Shown here: one piece after another, positions 1 to 8,011 of the stretch | How the letters are laid out: each line of letters starts with the position of its first letter | Position numbering within the stretch: position 1 is the stretch's first letter | NCBI RefSeq assembly: GCF_014836845.1 | Contig: NZ_JACSQA010000013.1 | Coordinates: 1 to 64,000, forward strand | Direction: 5' to 3' | Length of the DNA stretch: 64,000 bases | Origin: Ureibacillus galli | GTDB taxonomy: Bacteria; Bacillota; Bacilli; Bacillales_A; Planococcaceae | Program-made: the position numbers and the translations under genes | The notes under the pieces: model-generated | Told to the model about the DNA's origin: nothing | Database searches by the model: none | What the model saw: only the letters and a program-made list of their open reading frames with translations

Positions 1-75
1 GTCCCGTGGTGTAGCGGTTAACATGCCTGCCTGTCACGCAGGAGATCGCCGGTTCGATCCCGGTCGGGACCGCCA
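1..75 (+). tRNA. tRNA-Asp (GTC), first base outside window
   Basis: Cloverleaf with anticodon GTC in the loop CTGTCAC. The acceptor strand CGGGACC (65-71), discriminator G and encoded CCA end at 75. The first acceptor G lies just before the window, so the gene is one base short. It is the first of six tRNAs in tandem. Confidence 0.95.
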
Positions 76-109
76 TTATTTTTATTCGATAAGGTGAATA
101 TGATTTTAT

Positions 110-185
110 GGGTCGGTAGCTCAGTTGGTAGAGCATTAGATTGAAGCTCTAAGTGTCGGCGGTTCGATTCCGTCCCGACCCACCA
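110..185 (+). tRNA. tRNA-Phe (GAA)
   Basis: Acceptor GGGTCGG pairs with CCGACCC. The anticodon is GAA in TTGAAGC, the T-arm GGTTCGATTCC is present and CCA is encoded. Second tRNA of the cluster. Confidence 0.95.
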
Positions 186-191
186 TATAAT

Positions 192-265
192 GCGGGTGTA
201 GTTTAATGGTAAAACCTCAGCCTTCCAAGCTGATGTCGTGAGTTCGATTCTCATCACCCGCTCCA
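192..265 (+). tRNA. tRNA-Gly (TCC)
   Basis: Acceptor GCGGGTG pairs with CACCCGC. Anticodon TCC lies in CTTCCAA and CCA is encoded. Third tRNA of the cluster. Confidence 0.95.
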
Positions 266-270
266 AATGG

Positions 271-347
271 GGGCCTATAGCTCAGCTGGTTAGAGCGTAC
301 GCCTGATAAGCGTGAGGTCGATGGTTCAAGTCCATTTAGGCCCACCA
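271..347 (+). tRNA. tRNA-Ile (GAT)
   Basis: Acceptor GGGCCTA pairs with TAGGCCC. Anticodon GAT lies in CTGATAA and CCA is encoded. Fourth tRNA of the cluster. Confidence 0.95.
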
Positions 348-356
348 TAAAAATAT

Positions 357-431
357 TCCGAAGTAGCTCAGTGGTAGAGCAATCGGCTGTTAACCGATCG
401 GTCGTAGGTTCGAGTCCTACCTTCGGAGCCA
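357..431 (+). tRNA. tRNA-Asn (GTT)
   Basis: Acceptor TCCGAAG pairs with CTTCGGA. Anticodon GTT lies in CTGTTAA and CCA is encoded. Fifth tRNA of the cluster. Confidence 0.95.
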
Positions 432-432
432 C

Positions 433-504
433 GGCCCGTTGGTCAAGTGGTTAAGACACCGCCCTTTCACGGCGGTAACACGGGTTCGAATCCCGTACGG
501 GTCA
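433..504 (+). tRNA. tRNA-Glu (TTC)
   Basis: Acceptor GGCCCGT pairs with ACGGGTC through one G-T pair. Anticodon TTC lies in CTTTCAC. Unlike the five others in the cluster, CCA is not encoded, so nucleotidyltransferase must add it. Last tRNA before the terminator. Confidence 0.93.
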
Positions 505-535
505 TAGTATGAGCTAAAAAGATAGGCTCAAATTA

Positions 536-579
536 AAAATAGATGATAAAAACATTTCGTTTTTATCATCTATTTTTTT
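536..579 (+). terminator. Terminator of the tRNA cluster
   Basis: A perfect stem ATAGATGATAAAAAC / GTTTTTATCATCTAT with a 5-nt loop is followed by seven T residues. It ends the tRNA transcript. Confidence 0.9.
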
Positions 580-630
580 GTATATTTAAGAAATAAGGAG
601 TGTTGATTTAACTGGGAAAGGAGTAAGGAA

Positions 631-1444
631 ATGATTAATTACGGTAATGACTTATTTAAAGGTACTGCTTGGTACTATTCTCGTTATAGACCTTTATATC
701 CAGCTTCAATGATTAGATATTTAATCGATAAGTTTTCATTTGATGGTAAAGGTCAAATGCTTGATTTAGGGTGTGGTACAGGACAATTAGCATTCAGATT
801 GTCGGATTGGTTTGAAAAAATAATTGGGATTGATAATGAGCCAGAAATGATACAAGAAGCAATTCGTCTTGAAAAGGAATATTTATTAGAGAATTTGGAA
901 TGGTTTAATGGAGATCTAGAATCGTTTAGAAAGAAATTTAATAATCATCTTTTTCGATTTGTCACCATTGCTAAGGCGTTTCATTGGATGGATAGAGAAA
1001 AGACTCTTGATATGTTATATGAAATGATTGCACATGGTGGTGGTATTGCTATTATTGATAATTATTCTACCAATAAAGAACTTTTACCGTGGCAATTAAA
1101 GATACAGCAAGTAGTTGAACAATGGTATGGAAAGAAAAGAAGAGCGGGGAATACAACCTATTCTCACCCGACAGTTAGCTACGAAGAAATTATATTGAAT
1201 TCTAAATTCAAATTAGAGATGTATAAACCCTTTTGAACACATATGGACATTAGACGCTATAATTGGAAACTTATATTCAACTTCCTACGGTTCAAGACGT
1301 TTTTTAGGGGAAAATAGTGCTTTATTTGAAAAGCATTTAAAAGAAGAATTATTGGTGCTTGATAAAAGTGGCATTTTTAAAGAAAAAAATCAACATATCG
1401 ATAAAATTTGCTATAAAAAACTAATTCATATATTTCCAACTTAA
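631..1444 (+). pseudogene. Class I SAM methyltransferase, +1 frameshift near 1230
   Basis: The first frame (631-1236) encodes about 200 residues of a class I SAM-dependent methyltransferase. Motif I is MLDLGCGTGQ near residues 43-52 and the acidic GIDNEPEM near residues 70-77 would hold SAM; AKAFHWMD follows. It stops right after MYKPF. The +1 frame continues without a break from P-F-E-H-I-W-T-L-D to a stop at 1442-1444, restoring a protein of about 270 residues, the usual size of this family. The slip lies in the run ACCCTTTTGA. Start ATG 631 follows GGAAAGGAGTAAGGAA. This is a disrupted gene, a base-call error or, less likely, programmed frameshifting. The substrate is unknown. Confidence 0.75.
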
Positions 1445-1453
1445 GGAGGGTTT

Positions 1454-1684
1454 ATGAAAATAGAAGTAAGGAATGGAGTAGTCATTGTTAATAACTTTGA
1501 AATTGTTGGGTTTGTGGATGAAGAAAATAACTGCATGATTTGCGAAATGAATTTAATTTATTATGAAGATTATGATGCTTATATTTGCCCAAAATGCAAC
1601 AGATGGACTGAAACAAAATGTAGTGATTCGAATTGTAACTACTGTATTAATCGACCTGAAAAACCTTTACCGAACACTGAATAA
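1454..1684 (+). CDS. Small Cys-rich protein, zinc-ribbon-like
   Basis: A 76-residue protein that I do not recognise. It begins 9 bases after the end of the frameshifted methyltransferase, with RBS AAGGAGGG. The middle and C-terminus hold CMIC, CPKC and C-x4-C-x2-C, seven cysteines spaced like a zinc ribbon or treble-clef fold. There is no signal peptide or membrane segment. The spacing suggests co-transcription with the methyltransferase gene. The role cannot be inferred. Confidence 0.65.
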   Translation: MKIEVRNGVVIVNNFEIVGFVDEENNCMICEMNLIYYEDYDAYICPKCNRWTETKCSDSNCNYCINRPEKPLPNTE

Positions 1685-1708
1685 GGTAATCCATTCTTTA
1701 TAAGTCCA

Positions 1709-1746
1709 TAAAAAATCTCTCATCAATTGGTGATGAGAGATTTTTC
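1709..1746. terminator. Bidirectional terminator
   Basis: Stem AAAAATCTCTCATCA / TGATGAGAGATTTTT with a short ATTGG loop. The T runs work on both strands, so it can end the 1454 gene on the plus strand and the candidate 6S RNA on the minus strand. Confidence 0.85.
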
Positions 1747-1776
1747 TAAGCCTTGCTATACATCATTATGTATGGC

Positions 1777-1964
1777 AAAGCCGCCTTGCCGTAATTATTA
1801 ATAGAAAGTTTTAAAACCACGACTCCACCAGGTGGGTGCTCGCAGAATAGTTCCTGTATATCGTCATTCACCGGAGTGTGACGCCCGCCATTCCCTATTC
1901 GATTAAAACTCCCTTTTACAGTTCAAAGGTTAAAACTTAATATTTGTACGAACAACGCAGCTTT
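1777..1964 (-). ncRNA. ssrS: Candidate 6S RNA
   Basis: An unannotated stretch with the layout of a 6S RNA (inhibitor of the sigma-A RNA polymerase holoenzyme). The minus-strand promoter at 1971-1999 predicts a start at 1964. The first bases AAAGCTGCGTTG (1964-1953) pair with CAAGGCGGCTTT (1788-1777) as a 12-bp closing stem with one mismatch. The enclosed RNA is 188 nt, close to the usual length of about 190 nt. Inside are GTTTTAA/TTAAAAC and GAATAG/CTATTC stems, a CCACC/GGTGG hairpin (1825-1835) and a CGTCA/TGACG hairpin (1862-1883). A further hairpin (1753-1778) and a terminator follow. I did not match the central bubble to a family consensus, so another structured RNA is possible. Confidence 0.55.
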
Positions 1965-1970
1965 ATTGTT

Positions 1971-1999
1971 ATAATATACGATTATAAATTGTTGCGCAA
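1971..1999 (-). promoter_or_regulatory. Sigma-A promoter of the candidate 6S RNA
   Basis: On the minus strand, TTGCGC (1999-1994), a 17-nt spacer and TATTAT (1976-1971). The predicted start, 7 nt downstream, falls on the first base of the closing stem. Confidence 0.65.
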
Positions 2000-2138
2000 G
2001 TAAGTATGAATGATGAAAAATGTCAAATATTTATCATTATAATATTGAAGAAATTTATGGTTTTTATAGTATGTAGGAGAATGGAGTTTATGTTTTTGGC
2101 AAATTAAAAAGCTTTCCATCATTGGAAAACTTTTGCTA

Positions 2139-2780
2139 TCATTTTATTTTATTTAATACCTCATTTGTTAGGGTAACAAGATTAATTTGGGTATCTTCTT
2201 TCATGACATCCTTTAAGATTTCATTTCGGAAGTAATTTACACTTACTTCTAGTGGTATAGCCAATATTTTTTGTAATGCCTGTTGATACATGATAACAAA
2301 TTCCTTATCCGTATTACCACGTTTTAATTCCGCAAAGGACTCGTAAAACTGGTCTAGCTTATCTGCAAATTCTAAAAGTCGACCTTCAATTGTTGCATCT
2401 TTTCCTTCTTTCATTCGATCAAAGAATACCGCTTGAAAATCTGGGGGTATTTCTTCCCTAATAAATTTTTCCATCATTTTTTCCTCGACATGGGCAAGCA
2501 TTTGCTTTAGTTCTACGCTAGCATGTTTGACCGGTGTTTTAATGTCGCCGATAAAAACTTCAGCAAAGTCATGATTGATGGTTTTTTCATAAAGGGATTT
2601 CCAGTCTATTGTTGCTCCATTCATTTCTTCAAGAGTACCAAAAAACATGGCATATTGAGACACTTTCCAAGAATGGGCTGCAACGTTATGTTCTTCAAAC
2701 TTAAAACGCCCAGGTGCACGGAAAATACGTTCTAAATCATTTAAACTTGTGAAAAACTTATGAATACCTATAAAAATCAC
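2139..2780 (-). CDS. HD-domain 5'-deoxynucleotidase, YfbR family
   Basis: A 213-residue HD-domain phosphohydrolase. The motifs match the YfbR family of metal-dependent 5'-deoxynucleotidases: EEHNVAAHSW carries the first histidines near residues 30-36, NHDFAE is the HD pair, GDIKTPVK follows it, and LLEFADKLDQ supplies the late aspartate. The expected role is dNMP dephosphorylation in nucleotide pool control. The start is unusual. The only standard start (GTG, 2780) abuts its own GGGA, so the Shine-Dalgarno sequence GGGAGTGA is better placed for the in-frame ATA at 2771-2769, which would give a protein beginning (M)GIHKFF. The gene appears monocistronic. Confidence 0.8.
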   Translation of the reverse strand: MIFIGIHKFFTSLNDLERIFRAPGRFKFEEHNVAAHSWKVSQYAMFFGTLEEMNGATIDWKSLYEKTINHDFAEVFIGDIKTPVKHASVELKQMLAHVEEKMMEKFIREEIPPDFQAVFFDRMKEGKDATIEGRLLEFADKLDQFYESFAELKRGNTDKEFVIMYQQALQKILAIPLEVSVNYFRNEILKDVMKEDTQINLVTLTNEVLNKIK

Positions 2781-2978
2781 TCCCGATTTAGATTGAGCAT
2801 AATAGATGCCCTTAATTGCATCTTACATCTATTTATTTCCATAAAGGGTAGAGTTTCAAACATTTTACAAACACTTAAAGGTGCATTTACAAACTTTTAA
2901 TCGTTTAGTGTTTAATTTATACAATATGCACAATTTTGGTATAAGAGAACAGTTTTTTAACTAATTAAACAAAAATAC

Positions 2979-3017
2979 TTAAAAGACCTTTATGTATTAT
3001 ATAAAGGTCTTCGTTTT
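2979..3017 (-). terminator. Terminator after the yjfB-like gene
   Basis: Stem AAGACCTTTAT / ATAAAGGTCTT around a short loop. The better T run lies on the plus strand, but the minus-strand gene at 3018 is the only gene reading into it, so I assign it there. Confidence 0.6.
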
Positions 3018-3200
3018 TTATAATAAAATGTCAATAACCGTACCCTTGTATGGATGGGTAGCGTTAGTTTGTTCTGTCATTTGTTCAAGCATTTCAACTG
3101 TACTTGCTGTCGCTAAGTTTAGAGATTTATCCATAATACTCATTTGGACAGTCTGTTGAAGTTGAGCAACTTGGGCAGACATGATTGAATTGATATCCAA
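3018..3200 (-). CDS. YjfB family putative motility protein
   Basis: A 60-residue protein beginning MDINSIMSAQVAQLQQTVQM and ending with a short TVIDIL segment, the pattern of the YjfB family of small, probably motility-related proteins of Bacillales. The start is TTG, well placed behind AAGGAGGTGGA. A near-consensus sigma-D promoter lies upstream (3222-3248), which independently supports a link to flagellar gene expression. The biochemical role is not known to me. Confidence 0.8.
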   Translation of the reverse strand: MDINSIMSAQVAQLQQTVQMSIMDKSLNLATASTVEMLEQMTEQTNATHPYKGTVIDILL

Positions 3201-3221
3201 GATTCCACCTCCTTAATCTAC

Positions 3222-3248
3222 ATATCGGTTTAATAAATAACGACTTTA
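3222..3248 (-). promoter_or_regulatory. Sigma-D (flagellar) promoter
   Basis: On the minus strand, TAAA (3248-3245), exactly 15 nt, then ACCGATAT (3229-3222). The B. subtilis sigma-D consensus is TAAA-N15-GCCGATAT, so 11 of 12 positions match. It lies directly upstream of the YjfB family gene. Confidence 0.75.
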
Positions 3249-3346
3249 ATAAACAGTTAAAGAAAAGGAAAAATGACATCTTTCGACAATTACGGAATAT
3301 TTCAAAACACATATGGCAATACTCCTTTCGAGGAGGGACAACTAAA

Positions 3347-3904
3347 ATGTGGAAAAAATTATTGATTTTTAGTAGTTTAATGTTACTTTTAAGCGGGTGT
3401 AACTTGTTTGCTGAACAAGAAAAAATCACAGTTGCAGCCCCTGAAGCGTTAAAAGCAGATGCAAAAATAATAAATACTGAAGGAAAAGAAATTGGACATA
3501 TGGAAATGACGGAGGGGACAGATGGTGTTCTTATCTCCCTAGGGCTTACAGAAATACCAGAAGGAGAGCATGGAATTCATATACATGAAGTCGGTAAATG
3601 TGAAAAACCATCGTTTGAATCTGCTGGAGCTCATTTTAATCCATTAGGCAAACATCACGGTATTAATAATCCAAAGGGGCCACATTTAGGAGATTTACCA
3701 AACATTACTGCTGAGCAGGATGGAACAGTACAAGTTGAATTGGTGGCGAAAAATATTACGTTAGAAAAGGGTATGGAAAATTCTTTATTTGATGCTGATG
3801 GTAGTGCTATTGTCATCCATGAAAAAGCAGATGATTATGTAACAGATCCTGCAGGTAACTCGGGTGCGAGAATTGCCTGTGGAGTTATTACATCCGAAAA
3901 CTAA
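3347..3904 (+). CDS. sodC: Lipoprotein Cu/Zn superoxide dismutase
   Basis: A 185-residue lipoprotein: signal segment, lipobox LSGC (C18), then a Cu/Zn SOD domain expected outside the membrane. All metal ligands of the family appear present: H78 and H80 in HGIHIHE, H96 in GAHFNP, H103 or H104, H113 and D116 in GPHLGD, and H158 in IHEKADD. C85 and C178 can form the conserved disulfide. It should convert superoxide to peroxide and oxygen. The intact set is worth noting because, from memory, the B. subtilis relative YojM has altered copper ligands. Start ATG follows GAGGAGGGACAACTAAA. Divergent from the YjfB gene, with its own terminator. Confidence 0.9.
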   Translation: MWKKLLIFSSLMLLLSGCNLFAEQEKITVAAPEALKADAKIINTEGKEIGHMEMTEGTDGVLISLGLTEIPEGEHGIHIHEVGKCEKPSFESAGAHFNPLGKHHGINNPKGPHLGDLPNITAEQDGTVQVELVAKNITLEKGMENSLFDADGSAIVIHEKADDYVTDPAGNSGARIACGVITSEN

Positions 3905-3908
3905 GAAT

Positions 3909-3945
3909 GAAGCTGTGTAATAATTTTATTACACAGCTTTTTGTC
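3909..3945 (+). terminator. Terminator of sodC
   Basis: Stem AAGCTGTGTAAT / ATTACACAGCTT followed by TTTTTGTCTTTT. From here to the promoter at 4172 I see only AT-rich DNA without a gene. Confidence 0.88.
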
Positions 3946-4171
3946 TTTTAAATATCCATTAAATGTTTTATATATAACATTTTTCCATTTATAATAATTG
4001 GGATTATTAGTTTTGGGATACTAGAGAAGTGTATTTGAGTATTGTGTAGTATAACAATTTAAATAGTAATTTAAATTTTTTTATTATTCTAATATATATT
4101 ATACCTTCTAAAAGAAAGCGTTTTTATACTTAAAATAAATCTATAAATCTATTAACAGAATATTAAAAGGA

Positions 4172-4201
4172 TTGACACATATTAAGATTAATAGGTAAAA
4201 T
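4172..4201 (+). promoter_or_regulatory. Sigma-A promoter of the TAXI-TRAP operon
   Basis: TTGACA (4172-4177), an 18-nt spacer and TAAAAT (4196-4201), about 37 nt upstream of the TTG start. Confidence 0.7.
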
Positions 4202-4237
4202 TGAACTGTAATGTAACAATTATTTGGAGGGGTTCAA

Positions 4238-5230
4238 TTGAAAAAAAGTAAATTAATGTTTCTTTCACTATTAAGTGTTTTACTTTTAATGGTTTTAGCT
4301 GCTTGTGGTGGTGAAGAAAAAACAACTGACAAAGAAACATCAGGGGGATCTTCTGATGAAAAAGCATCTGATATTAAATTTTTAAGTTTAGCTACAGGTG
4401 GTACGCAAGGTACATACTACGCATTAGGTGGTACATTTGCTGATTTAATAACAGAAGAAACTGGTATTAAAACAACTGCTGAAGTTTCACAAGCTTCGAC
4501 GGCAAACGTAAGCGCATTGAAAGATGGAAATGCTGAAATTGCTTTCATGCAAACGGATATCGCTTACTATGCCAAAAATGGTGAGTTAATGTTTGACGGT
4601 CAACCACTTGATGATTTAGTGGCAATTGGCGGTTTATATCCTGAAACAATTCACTTAGTAACAACTGCAAATTCAGGTATTAAATCATTTGAAGATTTAA
4701 AAGGTAAAAAAGTTTCAGTAGGTGCACCAGGATCGGGTACTTATGCGAACGCTGAACAATTGCTAGAAGTTCATGGTTTAACGATGGAAGACATCGAACC
4801 GCAAAATTTAGACTTTGGTGAATCAACAGACGGTTTAACTACGGGTCAAATCGATGCGGCATTTATCACTGCTGGTTATCCAACGGCTGCAGTTGAAGCA
4901 TTAGGTGCTACAACAGACGTTGTCATCGTTCCTGTAGAAGCTGATAAAGCAGAAGCATTAATCGAGAAATATCCTTACTATGCAGTAGATACAATTCCTT
5001 CAGGTACTTACGGTTTAGAAACGGAAGTTCCTACTGTATCAGTATTAGCAATGTTGGCTGTAAAAGCTGATTTACCAGATGATGTTGCCTACGGAATTGC
5101 TAAAGCGATTTATGGAAACACAGATAAGATTAGCCATGCTAAAGGGGAATTTATTAGTCCTGAAACTGCTTTAACTGGTATTGGTATCGATGTTCATCCA
5201 GGTGCTCAAAAATTCTTTGATGAACAATAA
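4238..5230 (+). CDS. TAXI family TRAP transporter substrate-binding lipoprotein
   Basis: A 330-residue lipoprotein with signal peptide and lipobox LAAC (C23), a Ser/Asp/Glu-rich linker, then a TAXI (TRAP-associated extracytoplasmic immunogenic) binding domain starting FLSLATGGTQGTYYALGG. It captures the substrate outside the cell for the fused TRAP permease encoded downstream. The substrate is not evident; relatives carry dicarboxylates or amino acids. TTG start behind TTTGGAGGGG. First gene of a three-gene operon. Confidence 0.9.
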   Translation: MKKSKLMFLSLLSVLLLMVLAACGGEEKTTDKETSGGSSDEKASDIKFLSLATGGTQGTYYALGGTFADLITEETGIKTTAEVSQASTANVSALKDGNAEIAFMQTDIAYYAKNGELMFDGQPLDDLVAIGGLYPETIHLVTTANSGIKSFEDLKGKKVSVGAPGSGTYANAEQLLEVHGLTMEDIEPQNLDFGESTDGLTTGQIDAAFITAGYPTAAVEALGATTDVVIVPVEADKAEALIEKYPYYAVDTIPSGTYGLETEVPTVSVLAMLAVKADLPDDVAYGIAKAIYGNTDKISHAKGEFISPETALTGIGIDVHPGAQKFFDEQ

Positions 5231-5298
5231 TTAAGAAGAAATGAAGTGAAGGGCTTGAAGGCATACTTCTTCAAGTCCTTTTCAATTGAGGCGATTAA

Positions 5299-5814
5299 AT
5301 GAAACGGGCGCATCTATTCTTAATTGTATTAGTGGTAGGGATTATTTTTTTCTTTTCACCGCTTTACCCCGTGTTTTCCTTTGAAGAAACACGGACGAAT
5401 AATCCAGAAGTGTATTACATAAATGTTTCCAAAGAACAAAAGTTTAATATTCGTTTTACTCATTCTATCCATTTAACGGATGTATTAGAATCTTATGAAA
5501 TAACGGAGAACAATCAAATAAAACTTCATTCAATGGAATATGAAGATGTTGCCGTTGGGATGCCGGCTCATGCAGAGGAAGATCAAACGTTAAGTTATGA
5601 AAATGGTAAATACAAATTAGCATACAAAAATAAAATATTAGATAATTTCACGATTTATATTGGAGACATCGATATGGACTTAAATTTTGTTTACGACGGA
5701 CAAACGTATAACATGAAAAAATCGCTGCATCGAGGGAGTTCTTATTTATTTGAAGTGAAGACAATATCTTTATTCGACAAGCTGAGAGGAGCTGTGATGG
5801 TATATGAAAAGTGA
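5299..5814 (+). CDS. DUF1850 protein of the TAXI-TRAP operon
   Basis: A 171-residue protein with one N-terminal hydrophobic segment (residues 5-25) and an extracytoplasmic domain. Its pattern FTHSIHLTDVLESYEI matches DUF1850, a family commonly found between TAXI binding proteins and fused TRAP permeases. Its last codons overlap the start of the permease gene, suggesting translational coupling. The role is unknown; an accessory part of the transporter is inferred. Confidence 0.8.
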   Translation: MKRAHLFLIVLVVGIIFFFSPLYPVFSFEETRTNNPEVYYINVSKEQKFNIRFTHSIHLTDVLESYEITENNQIKLHSMEYEDVAVGMPAHAEEDQTLSYENGKYKLAYKNKILDNFTIYIGDIDMDLNFVYDGQTYNMKKSLHRGSSYLFEVKTISLFDKLRGAVMVYEK

Positions 5815-7867
5815 TGTAAAACATCAAACAACTAGTGAATCAATCGACCCATTGAAAGATAAACAGCTTGCCACAGAGCATATCGATGTATTATCAGAGG
5901 AACAACAACAAGAGTTGATTGAGAAGTATGATACAGAAGCGAATATGCGAAAAATTGCCGGTATTATGAAATGGGTTATTTTTATTGGGCTTCTTGCCTT
6001 CTCCCTATTCCAGTTATATACGGCTATTTTCGGGCAATTTACTGCTTATATCCAACGTTCTATCCATTTAGGATTTGGTTTAACATTCGTATTTTTACTA
6101 TTTCCTTCTCGTAAAAAGGGAAGAAAAGATACGATACCATTTTATGATTATATCTTGGCTATAGTAGCTGCTGTAACAGGAGCTTATTGGACAATTAATT
6201 ATGACCGTTTAGTAACAAGCCTTGGAACAATTACGCAAATGGACTTTATCGTAGGTTTAATTGTAATTTTATTAGTATTAGAGGCTGCTAGACGTTCAGT
6301 TGGATTACCGATAGCGATTATTGCTGTTTTATTTTTGGCCTACGCAATTTATGGACAATATATGCCAGATATTTTTGCCCATCGAGGTCAATCATTAGAC
6401 CAACTAGTTAATTTAATGTACTACTCAACGGATGGTATTTTAGGTACGCCGATTAGTGTTTCGGCAACATATATTTTTGCATTCTTACTTTTTGGTGCTT
6501 TCCTTGTAAAAACAGGGGTAGGGGAGTACTTTAATGATTTAGCGATTGCGGTAGCAGGGAAATTAATTGGTGGACCTGCAAAAGTAGCTATTTTCTCATC
6601 TGCCTTGCAAGGGACGATTTCAGGAAGTTCGGTAGCAAACGTTGTTACTTCAGGTGCTTATACGATTCCGCTAATGAAAAAACTAGGATATAAAAAAGAT
6701 TTTGCTGGTGCCGTAGAAGCAGCTTCTTCTACAGGGGGGCAAATCATGCCTCCAATTATGGGTGCTGCTGCCTTTTTAATGGTTGAATTTATCGGACGCG
6801 GTATTACTTATTGGGATATCGCAAAAGCCGCAATTATTCCAGCGATACTTTATTTTGCAGGAATATGGATTATGACTCATTTCGAAGCTAAACGTCTTGG
6901 CTTACGTGGTCTTACAGATGATGAAATGCCAGATCGAAAAATGATTTGGAAAAAACTTTATTTATTAATTCCGATTGCATTAATTGTTGTCATTATGATG
7001 TTCGGTGTACCAGTAATCCATTCAGCGTTATATGGTATTATTGCGTGTATCATCGTCGGTTTCTTCAACAAAGATGTGAAGTTTGGCATTCGCGAAATTA
7101 TCGATGCTTTAGTAGATGGAGCTCGCACAGCTTTATCGGTTGCCGCTGCAACAGCTTGTGCTGGTATTATTGTAGGGGTAGTTGTTAAAACAGGTTTAGG
7201 TTTAAGCTTAGCAAATAGTTTAGTAGATTTAGCAGGCGGACGTATTTTCTTAACATTGTTCTTTGTTATGATCGCATCCCTTATTTTGGGGATGGGTGCA
7301 CCAACAACAGCGAACTATGTTATTACATCGACGATTGCAGCACCGGCAATTATTGCGCTTCTAGCACCTGACGTTTCTCAAGCATTAGTGCCGATTACAG
7401 TAGTATTAGCTGCTCATTTCTTTGTATTCTACTTTGGTATTATTGCAGACATTACTCCACCAGTTGCACTGGCAGCCTTTGCTGCATCGGGTATATCAGG
7501 TGGAGATCCAATTAAAACAGGGGTTCACTCTGCAAAACTAGCGATTGCGGCATTCATTATACCGTATATGATTGTTTACTCACCATCTCTTTTAATGATC
7601 GATGTGACGTTCTGGGAAGTTGCTTGGTTAGTCATTACAGCAATGCTTGGAATGATTGCAATAGGAGCGGGAGTTATCGGCTATTGGTACCGTCCTATTA
7701 ATTTGTTAGAACGATTAATTATTATTGCCGCAGGACTAGCGATGGTTTATCCGGAATCATTGTCTGACATTATCGGATTAGTCGTATTCGGTATTATGTT
7801 CTTTATTCAATTAGCAACAAAAAATAAAGGAAATAAACCGGATCGATTAGGAACTGCGACAAATTAA
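5804..7867 (+). CDS. TRAP transporter fused permease (4TM/12TM)
   Basis: A 687-residue membrane protein in which the small DctQ-like and large DctM-like TRAP subunits are fused, as is usual for TAXI systems. After a cytoplasmic N-terminus of about 55 residues come many hydrophobic segments. Conserved large-subunit stretches include SGSSVANVVTSG, GGQIMPPIMGAAAF and GMGAPTTANYV. It should import the substrate delivered by the TAXI protein, driven by an ion gradient. ATG 5804 lies behind AGAGGAGCTG, and the gene overlaps the DUF1850 gene by 11 nt. Confidence 0.93.
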   Translation: MKSDVKHQTTSESIDPLKDKQLATEHIDVLSEEQQQELIEKYDTEANMRKIAGIMKWVIFIGLLAFSLFQLYTAIFGQFTAYIQRSIHLGFGLTFVFLLFPSRKKGRKDTIPFYDYILAIVAAVTGAYWTINYDRLVTSLGTITQMDFIVGLIVILLVLEAARRSVGLPIAIIAVLFLAYAIYGQYMPDIFAHRGQSLDQLVNLMYYSTDGILGTPISVSATYIFAFLLFGAFLVKTGVGEYFNDLAIAVAGKLIGGPAKVAIFSSALQGTISGSSVANVVTSGAYTIPLMKKLGYKKDFAGAVEAASSTGGQIMPPIMGAAAFLMVEFIGRGITYWDIAKAAIIPAILYFAGIWIMTHFEAKRLGLRGLTDDEMPDRKMIWKKLYLLIPIALIVVIMMFGVPVIHSALYGIIACIIVGFFNKDVKFGIREIIDALVDGARTALSVAAATACAGIIVGVVVKTGLGLSLANSLVDLAGGRIFLTLFFVMIASLILGMGAPTTANYVITSTIAAPAIIALLAPDVSQALVPITVVLAAHFFVFYFGIIADITPPVALAAFAASGISGGDPIKTGVHSAKLAIAAFIIPYMIVYSPSLLMIDVTFWEVAWLVITAMLGMIAIGAGVIGYWYRPINLLERLIIIAAGLAMVYPESLSDIIGLVVFGIMFFIQLATKNKGNKPDRLGTATN

Positions 7868-7874
7868 GAAATAG

Positions 7875-7906
7875 AAGCTTGCACAATAATGTGCAAGCTT
7901 TTTTTA
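7875..7906 (+). terminator. Terminator of the TAXI-TRAP operon
   Basis: Perfect stem AAGCTTGCACA / TGTGCAAGCTT with an ATAA loop and seven T residues. Confidence 0.92.
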
Positions 7907-8011
7907 TAGAATGTAAAAGAAATTAATTTTCTGTAAATAGATGGAGATTGCATTGTTTTTCACCATTGGCTTACTTTACACTAATATTAAAACGAACATT
8001 TGGAGGTATTT

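Noticed and set aside
18-432. Minus-strand open frames across the tRNA cluster (with GLEPTTSRLS-like peptides)
   Set aside because: These are the reverse complements of tRNA genes, a well-known source of false short proteins.
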